64,000 bases of DNA, from contig NZ_JABACJ020000004.1 in assembly GCF_012524165.2 (NCBI RefSeq), positions 124,001 through 188,000 of the forward strand, read 5' to 3'. The translations under genes and the position numbers were made by a program. Positions 1 through 8,589 of this stretch are shown in pieces (position 1 is the stretch's first letter; each line of letters starts with the position of its first letter). The notes beneath the pieces were generated by a model. The model was not told where the DNA came from, made no database searches, and saw nothing but the letters and a program-made list of their open reading frames with translations. Source of the DNA: Faecalicatena faecalis (lineage in GTDB: Bacteria > Bacillota > Clostridia > Lachnospirales > Lachnospiraceae).

Positions 1-238
1 TAGCGGCAACCTCCTCGGCAGTCTCAAAAGCCTGTGAAAAAGCAGAGATACCTCCATACTGGCGGACCGTGGCATAAAATCCCAGAATGGTATAAGCGCT
101 TCCTTTATAGGTGAACCATTTGGCGAACAGCACCAGACAGGAAATAATAAGACCAATTACAGCCTCAAAAAGCCCTGCCGTCCGCTTTGTGTTTTTAAAC
201 TGTTTTTTAAACCGGTTTGTGATTTTTTCCGTATTCAT
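1..238 (-). CDS. Membrane protein of unknown function, 3' part cut off by window edge
   Basis: The reading frame opens at an ATG (238-236) behind a good AGGAGAG ribosome binding site and runs off the left edge after 79 codons without a stop. The visible N-terminus is basic (MNTEKITNRFKKQFKNTKR), followed by one hydrophobic segment at about residues 21-40 (GLFEAVIGLIISCLVLFAKW). That is the pattern of a cytoplasmic lead-in followed by a membrane helix. I do not recognise the family from this fragment. It lies downstream of the MATE gene on the same strand, but a terminator separates them, so it is probably its own unit. Confidence 0.6.
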   Translation of the reverse strand, partial: MNTEKITNRFKKQFKNTKRTAGLFEAVIGLIISCLVLFAKWFTYKGSAYTILGFYATVRQYGGISAFSQAFETAEEVAA

Positions 239-420
239 AAATTCTCTCTCCTAGCATTCCCTTTTATAACTCCTATCTTATTCCAATTTTACATTTTATA
301 CAATGACTAATGTGTGAATGCTGTTTTTTTCGGCGTGAATAAAGTTGCGTAATATAGTAATCACGACCAGTTCCAGAAAGAAACGGGGATTCGTTCTGAA
401 AGGAATAGAAAGGACGGCTA

Positions 421-468
421 AAATAAAATAGAAGCAGAATCGTGGATGATAAAGCACGATTCTGCTTC
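421..468 (-). terminator. Rho-independent terminator of the MATE gene
   Basis: Positions 431-468 form a perfect 14-bp stem (GAAGCAGAATCGTG with its complement) around a 10-base loop. On the minus strand it is followed directly by a T-rich tract, and it begins 5 bases after the stop codon of the MATE gene. Confidence 0.85.
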
Positions 469-472
469 CATT

Positions 473-1879
473 TTATTCTGCTGCGCTTTTTGCAGTTGAG
501 GAACCGGATTTTGATTCGATTTCTAATGGTGTGATCTTCTGACGCTTGATTCGCTTGAACAACAGCGAGGAAAGCACCACAGAAACTATTTCTGCAATCG
601 GGATGGACCACCACACCATATGCAGTCCGAATAATTCTGCAAAAATATAGGCGACCGGAAGAATCACGAATAACTGTCTTGCTACAGAGACAATCAGGCT
701 ATAAACTCCATTTCCAAGTGCCTGGAAGACACTTCCCACGATAATACAGTACCCAGCAAAGATAAAACTCAGGCTGATGATACGAAGAGCCGGTACTCCG
801 ATCTCCAGCATATGTTCGGATGCATCAAAAAGTTTTAAGAGCTGTGCCGGGAAAAACTGGAAGATACCAAGACCAATAATCATGATACCGATAGCGATCA
901 GTACACTTAAATCAATCGTTTTCATGATTCTTTTCTTATCTCTGGCACCGTAATTATAAGCAACAATCGGAATCATGCCGTTATTCAGACCGAAGATCGG
1001 CATGAAGATAAAGCTCTGGAGCTTGAAATATACACCAAAAACTGCTGTGGCAGTGGAAGAGAAGATCATGAGGATCTTATTCATACCAAACACCATGATA
1101 GAACCGATGGACTGCATAATAATAGAAGGAACGCCGACTTTATAGATATTGGCAATGATGATTTTGTTTGGGCGGAATCCTTTCATATTAATATTCAGCT
1201 CTGTATTCTTCTTACAGTTAAAGTATAATGACATTGTAACAGCTACAAGCTGCCCGATGACGGTGGCAAGGGCCGCACCTGCGACCTCCATTCTTGGAAG
1301 TCCAAAAAGGCCAAAAATCAGGATCGGGTCAAGTACGATATTGATTACCGCGCCGGTTCCCTGTGTGATCATATTGTAGATGGTCTTTCCTGTAGACTGC
1401 ATCAGACGTTCAAATGTGATCTGCATGAAGATTCCAATGGATGCAACTGTGATGATCAGCATATACTGTGTACCATAACGGATAATCACCGGGTCTTCTG
1501 TCTGAACGGTAAAGAAAAGGTGGGAGCCGAACAGACCGAGCAGGGCCATCACAACATAACTGAGCATTCCAAGGAACAGACCGTTTCTTGCAACAGCGTT
1601 GGCTTCATCAAATTTTTTCTCGCCTAAGTTGCGGGACAATAGCGCGTTGATTCCAACACCGGTTCCAGCAGAAATGGCTATCATCAGGTTCTGCACCGGG
1701 AATGCCAGGGAAACAGCAGTCAGGGCCGCCTCATTGATCTGAGCAACAAAGACACTATCTACAACGTTATAAAGAGCCTGCACAAGCATCGAAATAATCA
1801 TCGGCAGGGACATTGTGATTAATAGTTTCGGAACGGGCATGACGCCCATTTTATTTTCTTTTTGTATCGTTTTTTCCAT
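473..1879 (-). CDS. MATE family multidrug/Na+ antiporter
   Basis: A 468-residue polytopic membrane protein of the MATE (MatE/NorM/DinF) superfamily, which exports cationic drugs or metabolites in exchange for Na+ or H+. The N-terminus (PVPKLLITMSLPMIISMLVQ) and the VDSVFVAQINEAALTAVSLA stretch are typical of the first MatE repeat. A second homologous half starts near residue 245 (GVPSIIMQSIGSIMVFGMNK). Length and about 12 hydrophobic segments fit the family. The frame is open a further 16 codons upstream, but GGAGG sits correctly only for the ATG at 1879. The substrate cannot be told from sequence. It is monocistronic, closed by a strong hairpin terminator, and a TATAAT promoter with a dyad in its spacer lies upstream. 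Confidence 0.92.
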   Translation of the reverse strand: MEKTIQKENKMGVMPVPKLLITMSLPMIISMLVQALYNVVDSVFVAQINEAALTAVSLAFPVQNLMIAISAGTGVGINALLSRNLGEKKFDEANAVARNGLFLGMLSYVVMALLGLFGSHLFFTVQTEDPVIIRYGTQYMLIITVASIGIFMQITFERLMQSTGKTIYNMITQGTGAVINIVLDPILIFGLFGLPRMEVAGAALATVIGQLVAVTMSLYFNCKKNTELNINMKGFRPNKIIIANIYKVGVPSIIMQSIGSIMVFGMNKILMIFSSTATAVFGVYFKLQSFIFMPIFGLNNGMIPIVAYNYGARDKKRIMKTIDLSVLIAIGIMIIGLGIFQFFPAQLLKLFDASEHMLEIGVPALRIISLSFIFAGYCIIVGSVFQALGNGVYSLIVSVARQLFVILPVAYIFAELFGLHMVWWSIPIAEIVSVVLSSLLFKRIKRQKITPLEIESKSGSSTAKSAAE

Positions 1880-1915
1880 GTAAAATATTCCTCCTCTGAA
1901 TGTGACACAGAGGTC

Positions 1916-1942
1916 ATTATAACACAAATCTACGTTTTGTGT
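1916..1942 (-). promoter_or_regulatory. Promoter of the MATE gene with an inverted repeat in the spacer
   Basis: On the minus strand a TATAAT box (1921-1916) lies 37 bases upstream of the MATE start. A weak TTACAC -35 stands 17 bases further up. Between them is the dyad ACACAAA-N7-TTTGTGT (1922-1942), overlapping the spacer where a dimeric repressor could block RNA polymerase. Drug exporters are often controlled this way, but no cognate regulator gene is adjacent. Confidence 0.45.
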
Positions 1943-2071
1943 AAGAAAAATATGTCAAAGGCCCATCATGTCCAGCATGAGTCCGTACTCTTGATGAGAA
2001 AATGATTCGTGCGAAAGCATCCATAAATTGAGGAGAGAAAGCATATATATAAAGGAAGCAGAATAAAGGTC

Positions 2072-2803
2072 GTGGACAGATTGCGTTTAAAAAGAATGAT
2101 GCAGGGGATGGGTCTGGTCTATGTTTTACTTTTGTTAGGGATGATCTATCCGGCATTTTTTACGGAGAATACAATGGAATCAGAAAATCAGGAAGTGTTA
2201 AGCCCGAATGCAATCGCATATGTGGCAGAAAACATGGTGGAAAAACCAAAGATTGCGATTACATTTGATGATGGACCGAGCACTGTTTATACGTCAAAGC
2301 TTTTAGACGGGTTAAAAGAAAGAGGCGTGAAGGCTACTTTTTTCCTGATCGGGCAGAATATAGAAAAGGATCAGAACAAGGAAATCGTAAAGAGGATGTA
2401 TGAGGAAGGACATCTGATCGGGAATCATACATACCACCATGTTGAAATTACGAAGGTGAGCAATGATGAAGCATACAAGGAGATTACGATGACGAATGAA
2501 CTGATCAGCAGTATCACCGGGGAAGAGGTGCAGTTCATGAGGCCGCCCTTCGGACTTTGGCAGAAGGAATTGGAGCAAAAAATCCATGTGCTTCCTGTGA
2601 TGTGGAGCATCGATCCGCTTGACTGGGCGACAGAAAATGTCGAGGAAATTGTAAATAAAGTAGTGACGGAAGCAGAAGAAAATGATATCATTCTGTTGCA
2701 TGACTGTTATGACAGCTCCGTGAAGGCGGCTTTGAAGATTATTGACCAGCTTACTGCCGAAGGCTATGAATTTGTGACGGTGGATGAATTGATGCTGGAT
2801 TAG
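2072..2803 (+). CDS. Polysaccharide deacetylase (NodB homology domain), membrane anchored
   Basis: A 243-residue member of carbohydrate esterase family 4, which removes N-acetyl groups from peptidoglycan or other surface glycans. All five NodB motifs are visible: TFDDGPS (about residue 69, catalytic and metal Asp), HLIGNHTYHH (about 111-120, zinc His pair), RPPFG (about 156), WSIDPLDW (about 177) and ILLHD (about 208, catalytic His). A hydrophobic stretch at about residues 12-28 suggests a signal anchor placing the enzyme outside the membrane. The start is a GTG with a weak AAGGT ribosome binding site. ATG codons at 2096 and 2099 are alternatives but leave less of the N-terminal lead-in. Confidence 0.9.
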   Translation: MDRLRLKRMMQGMGLVYVLLLLGMIYPAFFTENTMESENQEVLSPNAIAYVAENMVEKPKIAITFDDGPSTVYTSKLLDGLKERGVKATFFLIGQNIEKDQNKEIVKRMYEEGHLIGNHTYHHVEITKVSNDEAYKEITMTNELISSITGEEVQFMRPPFGLWQKELEQKIHVLPVMWSIDPLDWATENVEEIVNKVVTEAEENDIILLHDCYDSSVKAALKIIDQLTAEGYEFVTVDELMLD

Positions 2804-2891
2804 TGAAAACTTTTTATGTACCAGGGTGTCCAGAAAAACGAAACAGAAACACTAAACAGAAACACGATTGATATAGGAGAAAGGTGATGAT

Positions 2892-3644
2892 ATGCTAAAT
2901 GAATATTCAAGAACAGAATTATTAATAGGAAGAACGGGGATGGAACGGCTTCATAAAGCAACGGTCATGGTATTTGGTGTGGGCGGCGTCGGTTCGCACT
3001 GTATCGAGGCGCTCGCCAGGAGCGGAGTGGGGAAACTGATCCTGGTCGATAATGACACCGTCTCACTGACCAATATCAACCGTCAGTCCATTGCCTACCA
3101 TAGTACATTAGGCCAGTATAAAACGAAGGTGATGGCGGCCAGGATTCAAGATATCAATCCAAAGATACAGGTCGAGACATATGAGATGTTTGTCCTGCCG
3201 GACAATCTGGAAACACTGTTCGAGGGAAGGATGGGGGATGAAAAACCAGATTATATCATCGATGCCATTGATACCGTCACAGCAAAGCTGGCTTTGGTGG
3301 AACTGGCACAAAGAGAGGAGATTCCAATCATCAGCAGTATGGGGACAGGGAACAAGCTTCACCCGGAGCTGTTTGAAATCACAGACCTCTCTAAGACAAG
3401 CGTCTGTCCATTGTGCAAGGTGATGAGGAAGGAACTGAAAAGCAGGGGAATCTTTCATTTAAAGGTGCTCTACTCTAAAGAAAAGCCAACCGATACGTCT
3501 GGAAGAGAGACAGGAGAGGATAAGGGCCAGAGACGCAGCATCCCGGGCAGTATCTCTTTCGTACCGCCAGTCGCAGGGCTTCTGATTGCGGGGGAAGTGA
3601 TTCGGGAGATTGCGGCGGATGAAGAGGAAATCACTGAAAGATAG
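2892..3644 (+). CDS. tcdA: tRNA threonylcarbamoyladenosine dehydratase (TcdA/YgdL)
   Basis: A 250-residue E1-like (ThiF/MoeB fold) enzyme that dehydrates t6A to the cyclic form ct6A at position 37 of ANN-decoding tRNAs, using ATP. The N-terminal RTELLIGRTGMERLHKATV, the nucleotide site GVGGVGSHCIEALARSG (about residues 29-45) and VDNDTVSLTNINRQ (about 52-65) are characteristic of TcdA. The CPLC pair near residue 174 is usual in Gram-positive members. Length matches the family. The ribosome binding site (AGGAGAAAGGTG) is strong. A short direct repeat AACAGAAACAC occurs twice just upstream, with no assigned meaning. Confidence 0.93.
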   Translation: MLNEYSRTELLIGRTGMERLHKATVMVFGVGGVGSHCIEALARSGVGKLILVDNDTVSLTNINRQSIAYHSTLGQYKTKVMAARIQDINPKIQVETYEMFVLPDNLETLFEGRMGDEKPDYIIDAIDTVTAKLALVELAQREEIPIISSMGTGNKLHPELFEITDLSKTSVCPLCKVMRKELKSRGIFHLKVLYSKEKPTDTSGRETGEDKGQRRSIPGSISFVPPVAGLLIAGEVIREIAADEEEITER

Positions 3645-3663
3645 AAGTGCAAAGTAAGTAGTC

Positions 3664-3785
3664 TTGTAGTATAATTATAAAAGATGCACCGTTGAGCTGT
3701 GGAAGGGGAACCACAGGAGAATGCGGTACGGACTAAGGAGTAAAAAAAGAATAAGGTAAAATGTCAAGAAGAGGAGAATTTAAAA
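3664..3785 (+). promoter_or_regulatory. Promoter and possible structured leader of the YitT-family gene
   Basis: A TATAAT box at 3670-3675 starts a leader of about 100 bases. In it, CTGTGG (3697-3702) and CCACAG (3711-3716) form a stem with the purine loop AAGGGGAA. An outer ACCG/CGGT pairing (3688-3691 with 3724-3727) encloses it. An AAGAGGAG ribosome binding site precedes the ATG. It matches no riboswitch class I know, and the outer stem is short, so the structure is only tentative. Confidence 0.3.
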
Positions 3786-4634
3786 ATGAACTCAAAGAAG
3801 AATGCAATCCGTGAGTTTTTCATTATTACGTTTGGAATGATGTTGGTCGCTGCAGCAGTGTACTTCTTCATGGTCCCAAGTAAGATCGTTGTGGGAAGTA
3901 TTTCCGGTCTGGGTCTGGTCATATCCCAGCTTACCGGGATTCAACTTTCTGTCATTACATTTATATTAAATGTAGTACTCTTAGTCATAGGTTTTATATT
4001 TATTGGTAAGGAGTTTGGTGCAAAGACCGTCTATACATCGATGCTTCTGCCTGTATTTCTATGGATCTATGAGAGGATTATTCCTGTGACCAAGTCTGTG
4101 ACAGGCAATCCGGTGTATGATCTGATCACTTATATTTTGATCGTAGCACTGGGACAGGCTCTTCTGTTCCATGTAAATGCTTCTTCCGGCGGAATTGATA
4201 TCGTAGCGAAGATCATTAACAAGTTCACCCATATGGAGATCGGAAAAGCCGTGACGGCTGCGGGGATGGTGACCGCTGCAACCTCTCTTTTGGTATATGA
4301 TTTTGCTACATTTATTGTCAGTATCTTGGGTACTTATGCGAACGGAATCGCTGTGGACTATTTTATCGACGGCTTTAATAAGCGGAAAAGAGTCTGCATC
4401 CTTTCTGATGATTACCAGGAAATCCAGGAATATATCATGAAGGAGCTGAACCGTGGCGTCACTCTTTATGAGGCTTATGGAGCTTATGATAATAAGAAAC
4501 GTATAGAATTAATCACGATTCTGACACAGCAGGAATATAAGATTTTATTGAACTATCTGCACACGAACCAGAAACAAGTATTCGTTACGGTTTCTACTGT
4601 GAATGAAGTGATTGGACAGTGGAATGGGAAATAG
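3786..4634 (+). CDS. YitT family membrane protein with C-terminal DUF2179 domain
   Basis: A 282-residue protein with five or six hydrophobic segments in its first 190 residues (the YitT_membrane/DUF161 region, including HVNASSGGIDIVAKIINKF). A soluble C-terminal DUF2179 domain follows at about residues 205-280, containing RGVTLYEAYGAYDNKKRIEL. DUF2179 belongs to the PII/ACT-like folds and is thought to sense a small ligand. The transported or sensed compound is unknown for the family. It has its own promoter, leader and terminator, so it is probably a single-gene unit. Confidence 0.9.
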   Translation: MNSKKNAIREFFIITFGMMLVAAAVYFFMVPSKIVVGSISGLGLVISQLTGIQLSVITFILNVVLLVIGFIFIGKEFGAKTVYTSMLLPVFLWIYERIIPVTKSVTGNPVYDLITYILIVALGQALLFHVNASSGGIDIVAKIINKFTHMEIGKAVTAAGMVTAATSLLVYDFATFIVSILGTYANGIAVDYFIDGFNKRKRVCILSDDYQEIQEYIMKELNRGVTLYEAYGAYDNKKRIELITILTQQEYKILLNYLHTNQKQVFVTVSTVNEVIGQWNGK

Positions 4635-4938
4635 AAAGTAAGATGTGAGTTGTTCATCATAGGTTTGAAAAATAAGTTTATAGAAAGCACGTAAAGAGAA
4701 AGGGGCTTGCGTGCTTTTTTTGTGCGCTTCTGATTAGAGTAGATATTGAAATTTTCCCATGTATTCTGTTTCGGTATGGATAAGTGGGTGTTTTGCCAAT
4801 TGAATTTTGAGTAATGGGGATGTAATTAAACAAAATTCGTAATAAAACGAAGGGGGATGAGAATGATTCGTAAGTGTTTTACCTTCAAATTTGTGATAAA
4901 CTGAACAAAATGAAAATTAATATATGGAGGACGAGGGC
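4635..4938 (+). other. Intergenic region upstream of the recombinase gene
   Basis: It holds the YitT terminator and then AT-rich sequence. The interrupted dyad TTCG-N8-CGAA lies near 4834-4849 and a second ATTCGTAA occurs at about 4866-4873. Such repeated half-sites might be recombinase arm sites or a promoter operator. I see no gene and no direct repeat shared with the far end of the island. Confidence 0.3.
4684..4721 (+). terminator. Terminator of the YitT-family gene
   Basis: AAAGCACG (4684-4691) pairs with CGTGCTTT (4710-4717) around an 18-base loop, and the 3' arm runs into a seven-T tract ending at 4721. It lies 50 bases after the stop codon. Confidence 0.8.
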
Positions 4939-5856
4939 ATGAATATGCAGGAAAAAGTAAAGGGATATTTGGAATATTGTGAATATAGGAAACTCTTAGA
5001 TGAAAAGACCTTAAAGGCATACAGGATAGATTTAAGACAGTACTTTTCTTTTTTGAATCAGAGTGAACCGGAAAAAGAAATTTTGGAGGAATATATCATA
5101 GATTTACATAAAAAGTATAAGCAAAAAACGGTAAAACGTAAATTGGCAAGTGTGAAGGCATTTTATAATTACCTAGAAGAAGAGGAGATTGTTGAGGAAA
5201 ATCCTTTTCGAAAAATACGAATGAAATTTAAAGAGAGTATTATACTTCCACGAATCATTCCGAGAAATGAGATCGAACAGCTATTAAATTATATATATAC
5301 CCATCCAATTATGGAAAATGAGGAGAAACATATATGCTGGCTTCGGGACTTGGCCGTTATTGAAATGTTATTTGCGACAGGAGCAAGGGTGTATGAAATT
5401 TCAAATATCAGTATAGACTGTGTTGATTTGGTTTCTGGTACGATAAGATTCATGGGGAAAGGGGGAAAAGAGCGATATGTTCAGATTGGAGAAAATTCAA
5501 TCCTGAGACTGTTGAAAAAGTATTACCATGCTAATAAGGGGGCAATTAGGCAGAGCGGATTCTTCTTTGTAAACCGGCGGGGGTATCGGTTCACGGAACA
5601 GTCTATTCGGCTTATGTTGAGAAAGTATACACGCCTGGCTGGTATTGACAGAAATATTACTCCACACATGTTCCGACATTCCTTTGCTACTTACTTGATC
5701 GAGGAGGGTGTGGATATCAGTTGTGTACAACAGATACTTGGACATAGTTCTATCAAAACAACGCAGATATATATTCACGTGGCAGCAAAACGACAGGCAG
5801 AGATATTGCGAAGTATGCATCCAAGGAATCATATGAAAATTATAAGTGCTGCTTAG
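4939..5856 (+). CDS. Tyrosine recombinase (phage-integrase/XerC-D type)
   Basis: A 305-residue site-specific recombinase. The N-terminal SAM-like core-binding domain covers about residues 1-95 and the catalytic domain about 105-295. The catalytic set is visible: Arg in LFATGARVYEIS, Lys in GKGGKERYV, HMFRHSFATYL (HxxR), LGHSS and the nucleophile Tyr in TTQIYIHV. The frame is open from 4924, but that ATG is part of the GGAGG ribosome binding site, so the ATG at 4939 (or 4945) is the real start. The gene is AT-richer than its housekeeping neighbours and opens the AT-rich island that follows, suggesting mobility. Whether it moves the island or is a resident Xer-like enzyme cannot be decided here. 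Confidence 0.92.
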   Translation: MNMQEKVKGYLEYCEYRKLLDEKTLKAYRIDLRQYFSFLNQSEPEKEILEEYIIDLHKKYKQKTVKRKLASVKAFYNYLEEEEIVEENPFRKIRMKFKESIILPRIIPRNEIEQLLNYIYTHPIMENEEKHICWLRDLAVIEMLFATGARVYEISNISIDCVDLVSGTIRFMGKGGKERYVQIGENSILRLLKKYYHANKGAIRQSGFFFVNRRGYRFTEQSIRLMLRKYTRLAGIDRNITPHMFRHSFATYLIEEGVDISCVQQILGHSSIKTTQIYIHVAAKRQAEILRSMHPRNHMKIISAA

Positions 5857-5881
5857 GATTAGAGGGAGCAATCATATGAGA

Positions 5882-5910
5882 AAGACCGGCTTTATGGGCG
5901 GTCTTGTTTT
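5882..5910 (+). terminator. Terminator of the recombinase gene
   Basis: AAGACCG (5882-5888) pairs with CGGTCTT (5899-5905) around a 10-base loop and is followed by GTTTTG, 25 bases after the recombinase stop codon. The T-tract is short but the stem is good. Confidence 0.7.
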
Positions 5911-6077
5911 GATACCATAATTTGGTGTATGGTTTAGGAGGAAAAATAAAAAGGAAAATTAAGGGTGTTTTGGTTGCTGAATGGTGTAGAATATGGTAAG
6001 ATTTTCATGTGGTGATAAGTTTTCTCGAGTTATGTACAGGGGGGATTTGTTGCCTTTTTTTAAATAAGACAAAGCCT

Positions 6078-6095
6078 GATAATTAGTAGTTATCC
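6078..6095 (+). repeat. 18-bp operator-like repeat, copy 1, upstream of the STAND ATPase gene
   Basis: GATAATTAGTAGTTATCC lies 73 bases before the ATPase start. The identical 18 bases occur on the minus strand at 9710-9693, upstream of the ATP-grasp gene, so each gene has the motif in the same orientation in its promoter region. The motif is itself an imperfect dyad, GATAA-N7-TTATC. Either a shared operator for a dimeric regulator or the terminal inverted repeats of a two-gene cassette would explain it. AT-rich partial copies (AACTAATTATT, GATAATTATT) follow between 6112 and 6149. Confidence 0.6.
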
Positions 6096-6168
6096 GTTAA
6101 TAATTGATACAAACAACTAATTATTCCAAATTACAAACGATAATTATTAAAGAAAGAGTATTGAGATT

Positions 6169-8589
6169 ATGAATACTACAGAACTATTTAATTTCCATTT
6201 TGTTGACAGAGATATTGAACGAGTAAAATTAAATAAATTTTTATCTGATTCTACAGCCACTACTCTATGGATAAAAGGCAATAGAGGCTTTGGAAAGACA
6301 AAATTTTTTGATTATGTTATTAAAAAGCATAATGAATATCGTCTTTGTTATATAGATATAAAGCTTAATAAAAGTTCTATTGATATTGTATCCGAGTTTA
6401 TTATCGAATTACAAAAATATAGTGATATTGATTTTATATCAAGTGTAAAAAGAAAATACAAACAATTTTATAATAGTACATATAAAAAAACAAAGAATAT
6501 TACAAACGAACTTTTCCCAGAAGTTAGCAATATGGTTTCATTAATATTAGATTTAGGCTATTATGCAGTTACTTATTCTGATGAAAATATAAATTCTGTA
6601 GACCTTATTAGCGATTATATACGAGGAATAATTGATCAAAATCGTCTCTGTATCTGTATCGATAATTTTTCACGTTGTGACACGGAGATAGCTAAACTCT
6701 TTTTTAGAATTTTTAAACAATTTTTAAATAATAAAAATTTTAAATCTTGTATTATCACAACGTCAGAGGACCTCAGCATAGAATTGATGGAAGAAATATA
6801 TCATAATTTGCCTTATACTGATATTGAGGTTAAGCAGTTCCTTGAAGTTGACTATTTTTATCAAATTATGAATCCGATATTTGAAATGGAATACTTCACA
6901 AAAGATGATTTAATATATATTTATAATAAGTGTGGCGGAAGTCCCAAAAGGTTAGCAACGTTAATTAGTAAGTTATTAGAAAAAAATGCAATAAATGTAT
7001 ACTCATATAAAAAAGCCATAATAAATAAACGAATAATGATTCAACTTTTACAAACGGATCACATTAGATTCGATGATAGTGATTTCAAACCTGAGCAAAA
7101 ATGGATTTTATTCTCGTATCTTTGCTTAAAAGAAAGCGTGCCTATTTCTGAGTTGATGAATTTAGCATTATATATTTCAAAGAGATGTTTTTTATTTCAG
7201 GCTTATAATGAGAATCTTTTTACACAAATATTGCTTCATCTTGTAGATGATAGAATACTAAATTATGATGCCAGAAACATGGTTTCTACCTGCCATGATT
7301 CAGATTATATAGAATTATTGGATATTTTTTATGATTCTCAGCTCAAAGGACTTTTTTCACAATATGCATATGAATTCCTTATGCAAAATCCAGGAGTAAA
7401 CTATCACAATGAGTTATTATGTAAAAATGCGCGTGAAGCTAACACTTCTGGTTGGGAACAATTAAATTTTCGCTATGGGAAAAAATTATTTCATAATAAA
7501 CAAATTTATGAAGCGCAAAAGATTTTATCCTTTCTTGAGGATCACTTGCACAAGTTTAAACCAGTTCAAATTTTATTCATTGCATTAGTATCATATGAAA
7601 CAGGTAATTATAAGCTATCAATAAAGCAATTTAATTTAATAGATCCTAAAGTATTGCGATTTAATAAAGTAAAGTATTATTATTATTTTTATTTGGGAAA
7701 GTGTTACAATAATATTGGACAGACTTCTGACGCTATCCCATTATTGGATAAAGCTTTGAATGAAGTGCCAAAAGATAGTGATGTATATGTTCAAACCCTT
7801 AATGTCTTACATATGTTCTGCTTTGAAGTACCATCCCAGTTAAAGAGGTCAGAAGACATTTTTAAAGAAATAAAAAATTCTTATAAAGATACACATCCCA
7901 AAGTGTGGGCTAATACTATGCGAGGATGTCAAAATTTTCTTGATGATGAAAGTTCTTTAAATGTTTTAGATGAAGCAGAGTTAAAATTAGAAGATGAATT
8001 AGATAAAGCTTTTTTAAAAACAACTAAAGGTTTTGTACTTGTAAAATTAAATCGACTTCGAGATGCAGTAGTTCAATTTGAAGAATCTTATAATGTCATT
8101 AAACGCCTAAAAATACATGAGTTTTCTTATGCTGCAAATAATTTAGCTGTTTGTTACATGATACAAAGGAATTATAAACGCGCAAGCGAAATACTATTAG
8201 AAGCATTATTTTGGAATCGTACAACGTATGGGTGCTTGGTCATTCAAACCCACTTAATGATATGTTCACTGTATTTATCACAGAAAAATGAAGTACAATA
8301 CTATTACAATTACTTAAAAAACTATATGGATAACCATAACATCGTTGATCCTATTATGAATCGTAAAATATACATGAATCTTGCTATTACGAGCCATGGA
8401 ATAGATAATTTAATAACTGAAAAAGTTTATTTTGAAAAGGCATATCCATTTGTAAAAAATAGCTCTAGTGAATGGCGCTTCTATAAACTTTGTCCAGAAA
8501 TGGCCGATTCAAAAATATTACCACCAACTTGTGAATATATGAATGTCATAGAGTTTGATCCATGGTTTCTAATTTATGCACATGATTAA
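6169..8589 (+). CDS. STAND-like P-loop ATPase with repeat-rich C-terminal half, accessory
   Basis: An 806-residue protein, very AT-rich compared with the surrounding core genes. The N-terminal nucleotide-binding domain has a Walker A (GNRGFGKT, residues 37-44), a Walker B-like CICIDNF (161-167), a sensor-1-like SCIITTSED (193-201) and GGSPKRLATLISKLLE after it, a layout of STAND/AAA ATPases followed by a winged helix. From about residue 430 to the end the protein is helical with repeated paired helices (for example YYYYFYLGKCYNNIGQTSDA and FSYAANNLAVCYMIQ), most likely TPRs. There is no recognisable DNA-binding or catalytic effector domain, so function is unknown. STAND proteins usually sense a ligand through the repeats and oligomerise. 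It converges on the ATP-grasp gene, overlapping it by 4 bases. Confidence 0.75.
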   Translation: MNTTELFNFHFVDRDIERVKLNKFLSDSTATTLWIKGNRGFGKTKFFDYVIKKHNEYRLCYIDIKLNKSSIDIVSEFIIELQKYSDIDFISSVKRKYKQFYNSTYKKTKNITNELFPEVSNMVSLILDLGYYAVTYSDENINSVDLISDYIRGIIDQNRLCICIDNFSRCDTEIAKLFFRIFKQFLNNKNFKSCIITTSEDLSIELMEEIYHNLPYTDIEVKQFLEVDYFYQIMNPIFEMEYFTKDDLIYIYNKCGGSPKRLATLISKLLEKNAINVYSYKKAIINKRIMIQLLQTDHIRFDDSDFKPEQKWILFSYLCLKESVPISELMNLALYISKRCFLFQAYNENLFTQILLHLVDDRILNYDARNMVSTCHDSDYIELLDIFYDSQLKGLFSQYAYEFLMQNPGVNYHNELLCKNAREANTSGWEQLNFRYGKKLFHNKQIYEAQKILSFLEDHLHKFKPVQILFIALVSYETGNYKLSIKQFNLIDPKVLRFNKVKYYYYFYLGKCYNNIGQTSDAIPLLDKALNEVPKDSDVYVQTLNVLHMFCFEVPSQLKRSEDIFKEIKNSYKDTHPKVWANTMRGCQNFLDDESSLNVLDEAELKLEDELDKAFLKTTKGFVLVKLNRLRDAVVQFEESYNVIKRLKIHEFSYAANNLAVCYMIQRNYKRASEILLEALFWNRTTYGCLVIQTHLMICSLYLSQKNEVQYYYNYLKNYMDNHNIVDPIMNRKIYMNLAITSHGIDNLITEKVYFEKAYPFVKNSSSEWRFYKLCPEMADSKILPPTCEYMNVIEFDPWFLIYAHD

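Noticed and set aside
3700..3745. T-box-like GCGGTAC near the YitT leader
   Set aside because: The T-box consensus, specifier stem and terminator/antiterminator are missing, and the gene is not an amino-acid or tRNA-charging gene.
5876..5920. 14-codon frame (MRKTGFMGGLVLIP) with GAGGGAG upstream, after the recombinase gene
   Set aside because: It coincides with the recombinase terminator hairpin, so its apparent coding pattern is explained by that stem.
6169..8589. LuxR-type or other DNA-binding domain in the STAND-like ATPase, which would make it a MalT-like activator
   Set aside because: The C-terminus ends in helical repeats and a short tail with no helix-turn-helix pattern.
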